This document shows positions 5,323-11,038 of a DNA stretch of 11,038 nucleotides, piece by piece (the stretch's first letter is position 1; each line of letters begins with the position of its first letter). Position numbers and translations under genes: made by a program. Source of the DNA: Bacillota bacterium (lineage in GTDB: Bacteria > Bacillota > Bacilli > Alicyclobacillales > SLC66). The DNA lies in contig JAJZAS010000028.1 in the NCBI GenBank assembly GCA_021799325.1, forward strand, positions 1-11,038. Direction: 5' to 3'. A model generated the notes under the pieces. The model did not search any database and was not told where the DNA came from. It was given only the letters and a program-made list of their open reading frames with translations.

Positions 5323-5344
5323 TTGCATTAATTTTCATTAATGT
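5323..5344 (-). promoter_or_regulatory. Tandem ATTAATG repeat, candidate response-regulator operator
   Basis: On the minus strand ATTAATGAAA and ATTAATGCAA follow each other with a 10-base period, just after the kinase stop codon. OmpR/PhoB-family regulators bind direct half-sites with this spacing, and such a regulator is encoded two genes upstream. The second repeat overlaps a weak -35 (ATGCAA, 5323-5328), 17 bases before a TTTAAT -10. The repeat also reads as an inverted repeat (CATTAAT/ATTAATG), so a weak hairpin is the alternative. Confidence 0.4.
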
Positions 5345-6639
5345 TGCGGAAACCAAACAGTAAAGGTAGTACCCAACCCCACTTTACTATATACGGTCAC
5401 GCGTCCCTTGTGACGATCGATAATCCAGGCGGCAATCGCCAGTCCTAATCCACTACCTTCTTGGTAAGATGCGGTTTTGATGCTACGAAAAAACCGATCG
5501 AATATATGAGGAAGATCTTCCTCAGAAATCCCCAACCCAGTATCTTCTATCGTTAATAGCCATCCTTGACGAGCAGGTTTTAGGCTGACACGCACCTGCC
5601 CATTTTCCACATTATATTTCATCGCGTTTTCCAATAAGATCAACAAAAGTTGGCGAAGCCGAACCGGATCCCCTCGTAAAACTGCTTGATCTAACTGCTC
5701 CACGGTGAGCGTGACATGACTTGCCTCATACATAGGGAGGAGCGCTTGCGTAACAGACTGCGTAATTTCACGGAGGTCCACGGTTTGAACATCCATTTCC
5801 ATGGTCCCTGATTCCATGCGTGCAAGTGTGGACAGATTACCCACCAAACTGGACAAATAGTCGACTTCATGCAACCCATCCTGCAACGATTCCTGAATCA
5901 CTTGCGCGTCCTCTTCGCCTTCTGCCAATTCGAGAGTACCGCGCAGAATGGCAAGCGGTGTCCTCAGTTCATGAGCGGCATCATTCACAAAGTTTCGTTG
6001 CCTCGATAGCGCATTGCGAATGGGAACTAGCGCACGCCCCGATAGGATTCTCGTCATGAGCAAAATCGCGACTAAACCCACCAGCCCAAGATAGAGATCA
6101 ATAAGGTACAACTCATGCATTGTTTTCGTTATCTCTGCAAGTGAACTGACACTAGCGAGATATCCAAGAAAATGCACCTCGTTAAAAATTGGAAAAACGC
6201 CCACAAGAAGTGGCACTCCCGTTATGGTTACCGTATCAAAATGAGGGTTTTTATCATGGCCTGCCAATATCCGCTCATGGATGACCAGACGCTTTATCAA
6301 ATTTGCATCCGCAATGGGAGATGCACCGCTTCTCAGTACTTGCCCATCTTTTGTCACGATCCAAACCGCATTCAAATCATGCGTGGAATCACTGTTTGGT
6401 GAGGATTGTTGATCCTGTTGATCAGATTGCAACAAGTCGATCGCCTCGTGGATTCTGGGAAGCATGAGTTGTTCCATCGTTTGTCTATTTTGATAAGCCA
6501 ATTGGTTTTTTAGCACATAAAAAGTCCCCACCGCAAAGCCTGCTTCAAACAGCACGAATGCGATGACGAGCCAAATTACCAATCGCCATTGAATTTTTTT
6601 TAATAGACTCTTCTCCGATAACGTAATGGAATCCATCAT
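5338..6639 (-). CDS. Sensor histidine kinase, membrane-bound (HisKA/HATPase_c)
   Basis: A 433-residue kinase. TM1 is ~18-42, an extracytoplasmic sensor region follows (~43-177), and TM2 is ~178-198. The dimerisation and phosphotransfer domain has the H-box NDAAHELRTPLA with H223. The ATPase domain has the N-box LLENAMKYN (N338), G1 DTGLGI (D366), F-box FDRFF (~380-384) and G2 GSGLGL (395-400). All catalytic motifs are present. The sensor region has no cysteine cluster or heme motif that would reveal a signal; no HAMP domain is obvious between TM2 and the H-box, which are only ~25 residues apart. ATG (6637-6639) overlaps the TGA stop of the response regulator gene, so the pair is translationally coupled; a second ATG directly follows. 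The gene ends just before the ferric-reductase cluster, suggesting control of that cluster. CiaH-like by layout; the stimulus is unknown. Confidence 0.95.
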   Translation of the reverse strand: MMDSITLSEKSLLKKIQWRLVIWLVIAFVLFEAGFAVGTFYVLKNQLAYQNRQTMEQLMLPRIHEAIDLLQSDQQDQQSSPNSDSTHDLNAVWIVTKDGQVLRSGASPIADANLIKRLVIHERILAGHDKNPHFDTVTITGVPLLVGVFPIFNEVHFLGYLASVSSLAEITKTMHELYLIDLYLGLVGLVAILLMTRILSGRALVPIRNALSRQRNFVNDAAHELRTPLAILRGTLELAEGEEDAQVIQESLQDGLHEVDYLSSLVGNLSTLARMESGTMEMDVQTVDLREITQSVTQALLPMYEASHVTLTVEQLDQAVLRGDPVRLRQLLLILLENAMKYNVENGQVRVSLKPARQGWLLTIEDTGLGISEEDLPHIFDRFFRSIKTASYQEGSGLGLAIAAWIIDRHKGRVTVYSKVGLGTTFTVWFPQH

Positions 6640-7301
6640 GGCGTCATTTTGTACCCCACTCCGCGCACGGTTTGAATCATCGATGGCCCTTTTCCGTCGA
6701 TTTTTTGTCGAAGCCGTGCCACCAGCGCATCGACCACGTTGGTCATGGGAATCTCATCTGCCCCCCACACCCGGTCGAGTATCTGTTCCCTCGTCAAGAT
6801 CCGGTTGACGTTTCTCATCAGGAGTTCAAGCAGCGCAAATTCCTTCCTGGTCAACTCAATGGTGTCCCCACCTTTTTTGACCTCGAACAAATCCGGTTGC
6901 ATCTCAAGTTCCCCTACCCTTAGCGCTGTCTCTTCGATAAATTGTTTGGGCCTTCTCGATAGCGCCTGGATACGTGCCTCTAGTTCGAGAAACGAGAATG
7001 GTTTTGTGAGATAATCATCGGCCCCTGCGGTCAACCCTTCCACCTTGTCCTCCACGCTGTCTCGCGCGGTCAACATGATAATGGAAGCATCGATATAGTG
7101 ATCCCGGAGTGCTTTGCATAGTGAGATTCCATCAAGACTTGGCAGTTTCACATCGAGCACCAGCAAATCATACTCGCCAAAAAGTGCCTGCTCCAACCCC
7201 ATCTGGCCATCGTCTACCCAATCTACCAGATGACGCTTGGACAATCCCCGTTTTAACAGATTGCCCAGTCGATGATCATCTTCTACCAGCAAAATCCTCA
7301 C
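6636..7301 (-). CDS. OmpR/PhoB-family response regulator
   Basis: A 221-residue DNA-binding regulator. The receiver domain (1-~115) has the acidic pocket E7/D8/D9, phosphoacceptor D50 in LLVLDVKLPSLDG, T78 in IIMLTARD and K100 in YLTKPF. The winged-helix effector domain (~125-219) carries the expected ELTRKEFALLELLM, REQILDRVWG and the C-terminal hairpin TVRGVGYKM. Phosphotransfer from the kinase in the next gene is expected, followed by dimer binding to tandem half-sites about 10-11 bases apart. A candidate site of that type lies at 5325-5344, in front of the ferric-reductase gene. The GTG start has a near-ideal AAGGAGG (7310-7316) 8 bases upstream. Only 20 bases separate the start from the acsA terminator, so transcription must either pass that hairpin or start inside it. 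Confidence 0.95.
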   Translation of the reverse strand: MRILLVEDDHRLGNLLKRGLSKRHLVDWVDDGQMGLEQALFGEYDLLVLDVKLPSLDGISLCKALRDHYIDASIIMLTARDSVEDKVEGLTAGADDYLTKPFSFLELEARIQALSRRPKQFIEETALRVGELEMQPDLFEVKKGGDTIELTRKEFALLELLMRNVNRILTREQILDRVWGADEIPMTNVVDALVARLRQKIDGKGPSMIQTVRGVGYKMTP

Positions 7302-7321
7302 GGTGAAAGCCTCCTTGTTGG

Positions 7322-7352
7322 AAAAAAAAGAGCCCTATATCGGACTCTTTTT
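7322..7352 (-). terminator. Intrinsic terminator of acsA
   Basis: The minus-strand RNA forms AAAAAGAG-U-CC, loop GAUAUA, GG-G-CUCUUUUU, with one internal U-G wobble, and ends in a run of eight U (7322-7329). It lies 27 bases after the acsA stop. On the plus strand the wobble becomes a C-A mismatch, and the A/T runs still allow weak bidirectional action. The response regulator start is only 20 bases beyond the U-run. Confidence 0.85.
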
Positions 7353-7367
7353 CCCAGCTATTATTTA

Positions 7368-7396
7368 ATAATAAACGATTAATCTTCCATCGTCGA
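7368..7396 (-). promoter_or_regulatory. Candidate promoter for the response regulator-kinase genes
   Basis: TCGACG (7391-7396, 4 of 6) lies inside the end of acsA; 17 bases later TATTAT (7368-7373, 5 of 6) overlaps the AT palindrome at 7359-7373. Initiation would be near 7360, upstream of the terminator hairpin, which would then lie in the leader. Sequence match only. Confidence 0.35.
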
Positions 7397-9079
7397 GAGG
7401 TCGCCGGTTGGCAGATCCAACTCCCAAGCTTTCAGCACCCTGCGCATGATTTTACCACTGCGCGTTTTTGGTAGACTTTGCCTAAATTCAAGTTCTCTTG
7501 GCGCCGCGTGAGCTGCCAGTCCTTCTTTGACAAAGCGGATAATTTCATCCTTCAGTTCATCGCTTGGCTCATACCCTTCACGGAGCGATACGAACGCCTT
7601 AATGATCTCGCCGCGTATCGCATCTGGTTTGCCGATGACGCCAGCTTCCGCCACTGCAGGATGTTCGACGAGACGGCTTTCCACCTCAAATGGTCCTACG
7701 CGTTCACCGGAAGTATTGATGACGTCATCAATGCGACCTTGGAACCAGAAGTACCCATCCTCATCCTGATATGCAGAGTCGCCGGATACATACCAATCGC
7801 CTATGAAATACGTGTTGAATTTCTCTTCATTTTTCCAAATTGCTTTCATCATGCCTCGCCAGCCTCTGCGAATGGCCAGATTACCCATCGTGTTTGGCGG
7901 AAGCAGCTTCCCATCGTTGTCGATGATTGCCGCTTCAATTCCCGGCAATGGTTTGCCCATCGACCCTGGTTTGATGTCCAAGAAAGGATAATTCGTGATG
8001 AGCGTTGAGCCGGTTTCCGTCATCCACCAGTTGTCATTGATGGGTATGCCAAAAAGCGACTGACCCCAACGCAGCACTTCAGGATTCAGCGGTTCGCCAG
8101 CACTTAAAATGTGCCTTAACGTGCCCAAATCGTGTTTATGCGCCAATTGGTCCCCTGCCCCCATCAGCATGCGGAATGCCGTAGGCGCGCTGAACCACAC
8201 GCTCACCTTAAAGCGCTCAATCGTCTCATACCAGTCTTCGGGCTTAAAACGACCGCCGCGAACTACAATCGGTACCCCATGCAACCAGGGTGCTATCGTA
8301 CCCGCTGAGGTACCGGTGATCCAACCAGGGTCAGCAGTGCACCAGTAGGTATCGCCAGGTTTGAAATCATAAACAATTCTTCCGGAACGATGCTGGTGAA
8401 CCATCATGCGGTGCGCGTGTACCACGCCTTTTGGTTTGCCTGTGGAGCCAGAGGTATAGTGAAGCAATACTGGGTCTTCGAGATCGACAAGTTCTGTCAC
8501 ATCCGCTGATTTCGCTTCATCCATCGCCTTATCATAGGAAATAAATGTCTTTCCATCGCCACCTTGACGATCCAGTTCACTCGTGCCATCCCATCCACTG
8601 ACAATTACGTATTTCAAATCTGGCAAATCATCAAGCGGCATCCTCGGCAAAAGTGCTGGAGAAGTGACCACTGCCACTGCTTCGCTGTCTTGCAAGCGAT
8701 CTCTTACCGCATCTGTCATAAACGCTTCAAATAGAGGTCCCGCTACAGCACCAATGCGAATGATTCCAGCAAGCGCCGCATAAAGTTCAGGAGAGCGTGA
8801 CATGTATAAAAATACGCGGTCGCCTTTGCCAATTCCCAATCCTTTTAAAACATCCCCAAATCGATTGGAATGTTCTTGCACATCCTTAAACGTCCACGCA
8901 ACAGATCTATTTCCATCGTAATAATATAATGCGGGATCATTACCTTTGCCGTTTTCTACATGTCTATCTATGGCTTCATGCATGATATTGACTTTAGGAT
9001 TCTGTTGCCCGTGCCAGGAAAAATACTTCTCTTCCTCTCCCCAATCGGCTTGTTTCAAAAATTCTTCGTATTGACCCAT
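7379..9079 (-). CDS. acsA: Acetate--CoA ligase (acetyl-CoA synthetase)
   Basis: A 566-residue AMP-forming ligase making acetyl-CoA from acetate, ATP and CoA in the cytoplasm; the length is close to Bacillus AcsA. Motifs in order: YTSGSTGKPKG (208-218, phosphate binding), GWITGTSAG (252-260), SAGEPLNPEV (~326-335), WWMTETG (351-357), VSGDSAYQDEDGYFWFQGR (431-449, adenylate-binding Asp434), INTSGERVGPFEVES (hinge and C-domain) and LPKTRSGKIMRR with catalytic Lys543. The Trp before MTETG fits a short acyl pocket (acetate/propionate). Lys543 is the residue that in B. subtilis is acetylated by AcuA; no acuABC genes are seen here. The ATG is preceded by a purine-rich AAGGGGGAG. The gene has its own promoter, a cre site for CcpA just after the start point, and a terminator, so it is a monocistronic unit probably repressed by preferred sugars. 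Propionate or another short acid as substrate cannot be excluded. Confidence 0.95.
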   Translation of the reverse strand: MGQYEEFLKQADWGEEEKYFSWHGQQNPKVNIMHEAIDRHVENGKGNDPALYYYDGNRSVAWTFKDVQEHSNRFGDVLKGLGIGKGDRVFLYMSRSPELYAALAGIIRIGAVAGPLFEAFMTDAVRDRLQDSEAVAVVTSPALLPRMPLDDLPDLKYVIVSGWDGTSELDRQGGDGKTFISYDKAMDEAKSADVTELVDLEDPVLLHYTSGSTGKPKGVVHAHRMMVHQHRSGRIVYDFKPGDTYWCTADPGWITGTSAGTIAPWLHGVPIVVRGGRFKPEDWYETIERFKVSVWFSAPTAFRMLMGAGDQLAHKHDLGTLRHILSAGEPLNPEVLRWGQSLFGIPINDNWWMTETGSTLITNYPFLDIKPGSMGKPLPGIEAAIIDNDGKLLPPNTMGNLAIRRGWRGMMKAIWKNEEKFNTYFIGDWYVSGDSAYQDEDGYFWFQGRIDDVINTSGERVGPFEVESRLVEHPAVAEAGVIGKPDAIRGEIIKAFVSLREGYEPSDELKDEIIRFVKEGLAAHAAPRELEFRQSLPKTRSGKIMRRVLKAWELDLPTGDLSTMED

Positions 9080-9092
9080 ACCTTCTCCCCCT

Positions 9093-9107
9093 TGTATTCG
9101 TTTTCAT
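9093..9107 (-). promoter_or_regulatory. CcpA catabolite-responsive element (cre) of acsA
   Basis: ATGAAAACGAATACA on the minus strand fits the cre consensus WTGNAANCGNWNNCW at every fixed position. It lies roughly +7 to +21 relative to the predicted start point and upstream of the ribosome binding site, where CcpA would block initiation or elongation. CcpA repression of acsA is known in B. subtilis; that CcpA acts here is an inference from the match. Confidence 0.7.
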
Positions 9108-9120
9108 AAGCCTTTTACGT

Positions 9121-9149
9121 ATTATACACTAATAGAATGAATATTTAAA
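9121..9149 (-). promoter_or_regulatory. Sigma-A-type promoter of acsA
   Basis: On the minus strand TTTAAA (9144-9149, 4 of 6 to the -35 consensus) is followed after exactly 17 bases by a perfect TATAAT (9121-9126). The predicted start point is near 9114, about 35 bases before the ATG. It is the best promoter in the window. Confidence 0.75.
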
Positions 9150-9168
9150 AAATAAATTGATAACTGGT

Positions 9169-9206
9169 AAAAAAAATCAGTGTTCTACAGCAGGGTCTGT
9201 CTGATT
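9169..9206 (-). terminator. Possible intrinsic terminator overlapping the end of the MFS gene
   Basis: On the minus strand AATCAGACAG, loop ACCCTG, CTGT, a six-base bulge AGAACA and CTGATT are followed by a T-run (9169-9176). The stem (4 + 6 pairs) lies within the last codons and stop of the gene. The bulge makes it weaker than the acsA terminator. Confidence 0.4.
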
Positions 9207-10388
9207 GACTACGGATGGAGAAAGTTTACGATTAAACACGATAATGATCGCATTGACGACAAGAATGGTCATGGTGACATAAAACACCATGCGAATGTTA
9301 TAGGCAGCGGCAACAGAACTCCCAATCAAGGGACCAATCAAATTGCCAAGAAAGAGCGAGGAGGAGTTAATTCCAAATGCAGTCGCTTGCAAGTGCTTTG
9401 GCGCTAATTTTTTGACCAACACATTCAATGAGGGAATCATTCCACCAATAAACAATCCCAAGAGGAATCGTCCCACGAACAATGTGTAAATATTATGCGC
9501 GAGTGCTTGTGGCAGATAGGTTAACGCGGCCATCACCATTGCGACGACGAGAATATTGCGCTGACCAAAGCGGTCGCCAAGCCTTCCGAGTGTTGGCGCG
9601 CCTGCAAGATTAGCAAAACCAGTAAGCGCGACCACCAACCCCGCAATTAACGCAAGGTGTGGCCCCTGATAGATAATTTTGGCATATACGGTCACGATCG
9701 GTTCAATGCTCATCGTTCCCATTTGCGTCACGATCGAAGCTAAAAACACAGGAAAAAGCGGCCAAAGAGCCTGATAACCGGCAAATTTTTTACCTTCTGT
9801 TTTGACACGGGTCACCGTCACTGGTTTTTCCTTGACAAAAATCAACACGATAGCGCTCGCAATGAGCAACAAAAAGCCAGTAAGAAAGAATACCTCACGG
9901 TAACCGATGGTCTCCGCTAGTGCACCGCCAATCAGCGGCCCGACTAGCGAACCTGCAATACCACCTGTTTGCAGTGTCCCAAGTGCTTTTCCCGCCTCTT
10001 CATCCGGCGTGACGGAAGCAAGAAGCGATACAGCCATCGAAATGAAGCCAGAAAAAATACCATTAAAAAGTCGCAGAATCAAAAGTTGCCAAGCCGCTCC
10101 AACGAACCCCATCAATGCCGTGACAATCCCCATTCCAAATCCGGCTCGAAGCAGCATGACCTTTCGCCCATGACGATCGGCAAATGACCCCCAGATCGGT
10201 TGAAAGATGACAGCGGTGACAAATTGAGCGGAAAACACCCATCCTGACCATTGTTCCAATTGAGGTAATGAATGGATTCCCAGTGTTTCAATATAGAGAG
10301 GTAAAAAAGGAATAACGAGACTCATTCCCGCTGTTACCGCAAAATTAGCAGCCCATAATATCCATAAAGTGCGTTTCCAGTTGTACAC
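9177..10388 (-). CDS. MFS transporter, DHA1-type multidrug/metabolite exporter
   Basis: A 403-residue major facilitator protein with about twelve hydrophobic segments in two halves, separated by a charged central loop (KEKPVTVTRVKTEGKK). Signature motifs: motif A after TM2 (GSFADRHGRK, 67-76), the antiporter motif C in TM5 (GGIAGSLVGPLIGG, ~142-155), and a second motif-A-like loop in the C half (LGRLGDRFGQR). This fits proton-coupled drug or metabolite efflux of the MdtG/NorA/YttB type; the substrate cannot be predicted. The start is set at the GTG at 10386-10388 because GGAG lies 8 bases upstream; the longer reading from 10397 starts inside that site. A direct repeat of CAACACTAA lies just upstream and may be an operator. 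It is 92 bases from the preceding aldo/keto reductase gene on the same strand and may be read from either its own or a shared promoter. Confidence 0.9.
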   Translation of the reverse strand: MYNWKRTLWILWAANFAVTAGMSLVIPFLPLYIETLGIHSLPQLEQWSGWVFSAQFVTAVIFQPIWGSFADRHGRKVMLLRAGFGMGIVTALMGFVGAAWQLLILRLFNGIFSGFISMAVSLLASVTPDEEAGKALGTLQTGGIAGSLVGPLIGGALAETIGYREVFFLTGFLLLIASAIVLIFVKEKPVTVTRVKTEGKKFAGYQALWPLFPVFLASIVTQMGTMSIEPIVTVYAKIIYQGPHLALIAGLVVALTGFANLAGAPTLGRLGDRFGQRNILVVAMVMAALTYLPQALAHNIYTLFVGRFLLGLFIGGMIPSLNVLVKKLAPKHLQATAFGINSSSLFLGNLIGPLIGSSVAAAYNIRMVFYVTMTILVVNAIIIVFNRKLSPSVVNQTDPAVEH

Positions 10389-10399
10389 CGGATTCACTC

Positions 10400-10425
10400 C
10401 AACACTAATTATTTCGCAACACTAA
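10400..10425. repeat. Direct repeat of CAACACTAA upstream of the MFS gene
   Basis: Two identical nine-base copies (10400-10408 and 10417-10425) lie 17 bases apart start to start; the following bases are also partly alike (13 of 17 in all). The first copy touches the ribosome binding site of the MFS gene. This is a candidate regulator site; no regulator gene is adjacent. Confidence 0.4.
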
Positions 10426-10480
10426 ATAATTTACACGAACTCCTCTCATTCGTATAGTGCCGAAGCTATTTTCTAAAGAT

Positions 10481-11038
10481 TCATGCAAACACTGCATTTC
10501 GGACTTTATGACTGATGCTATCGAGCGCGGTTAGTTCGTCCTTCGTCAAGGTAAAATGTAGAGCACCAGTATTGTCCGCAGCCTGCTTGGCATTCGATGC
10601 GCCAGGAATGGCGAATACCGTCTCTCCATGAAAACTAACGAGCCAGTTAAGTGCCACTTGGCTGGGAGTCACTCCATATTTTTTAGCGATTTCTTGCATG
10701 ATGACGATGAGTGGGCGAACGTGATCGACATTTTCTTCCCGAAAGCTGCGTTGCATCCTGCGCATCCCCGAGATCTGCCTTAATTTCTCAGGTTGCTCGT
10801 GGAATTTCCCCGTTAGTATGCCCTGCTCAAGCGGCGAGTAGGCAATGATCGCCATTCCCAACTCCTGTGCGGTTTCCAAGATTCCGTTATCTTCTATTCT
10901 GCGATCAAGCAGGTTGTACTTTACTTGATTAGAGACAAGAGAAAAGCCGTATTCCTCTAACAGTCGATGGGCGGCTTTCATTTGTTTTGCAGAAAAATTA
11001 CTGACCCCCGCATAACGGATTTGGCCCTCTTTCTGAAG
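10481..11038 (-). CDS. Aldo/keto reductase, C-terminal part
   Basis: A partial gene: 185 codons plus stop, open at the right edge of the window; the internal ATG at 10979-10981 is not the start. In frame upstream of it the protein reads LQKEGQIRYAGVSNFSAKQ, matching the conserved AKR segment G(K/Q)IRY-GVSNFS. Then follow VSNQVKYNLLDRRIE, the ILETAQELGMAIIAYSPLEQ segment and GILTGKF (barrel strands 6-7), and AIPGASNAKQAADNTGAL, the loop that binds the NADP(H) phosphate. The profile is closest to AKR11/YhdN-IolS-like bacterial reductases of small aldehydes or ketones. The catalytic Asp, Tyr, Lys and His lie in the N-terminal half and are outside the window, so activity cannot be judged. The following gene is an exporter on the same strand. 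Confidence 0.92.
   Translation of the reverse strand, partial: LQKEGQIRYAGVSNFSAKQMKAAHRLLEEYGFSLVSNQVKYNLLDRRIEDNGILETAQELGMAIIAYSPLEQGILTGKFHEQPEKLRQISGMRRMQRSFREENVDHVRPLIVIMQEIAKKYGVTPSQVALNWLVSFHGETVFAIPGASNAKQAADNTGALHFTLTKDELTALDSISHKVRNAVFA

Noticed and set aside
7478..8008. A 176-codon open frame on the plus strand, opposite acsA
   Set aside because: It is antisense to the conserved acsA core, its composition follows the codon pattern of the other strand, and it has no family motif.
10426..10480. Terminator or promoter between the aldo/keto reductase and MFS genes
   Set aside because: Only a TATACG with poor -35 and a four-base stem are visible; neither is strong enough to report.

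Overview
The window reads as chromosomal DNA of a Gram-positive bacterium of the Bacillota, Bacillus-like and perhaps an Alicyclobacillaceae-type lineage. The grounds are strong AGGAGG-type ribosome binding sites, frequent GTG and TTG starts, a perfect match to the CcpA catabolite box in front of an acetyl-CoA synthetase gene, a CysL-type LysR regulator and a DUF2164 protein. The lineage is an inference; nothing here proves a genus. All twelve coding regions I accept lie on the minus strand, so the window is described from high to low coordinates, in the direction of transcription.

11038-9177: the C-terminal part of an aldo/keto reductase, running off the window edge, then a 12-helix MFS drug/metabolite exporter with a direct repeat upstream. 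9126-7322: acsA (acetate--CoA ligase) with its own sigma-A-like promoter, a cre site just downstream of the start point, and a clear intrinsic terminator.

7301-5338: an OmpR-family response regulator and its membrane histidine kinase, overlapping by 4 bases. A candidate promoter for them lies upstream of the acsA terminator, so that terminator may sit in their leader. 5258-1897: a tight cluster of a bis-heme ferric-reductase-like membrane protein, two small membrane-anchored coiled-coil proteins, an ApbE flavin transferase, and a LysR regulator. Together these suggest a membrane electron-transfer module of heme b plus covalent flavin, controlled by the two-component system upstream and possibly by the LysR protein. 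No normal FMN-binding domain is encoded here. The two small proteins share a TVT(G/S)ASG tail motif, which makes them the most interesting objects in the window.

1821-671: a peptidoglycan endopeptidase with two N-terminal cell-wall-binding domains and no signal peptide, then a small DUF2164 protein. 648-1: the left part of an IS200/IS605-type element with subterminal hairpin, Y1 transposase TnpA and the beginning of TnpB, inserted 22 bases beyond the DUF2164 stop and running off the left edge. No gene-free stretch reaches 300 bases. I see no tRNA, rRNA or CRISPR array.
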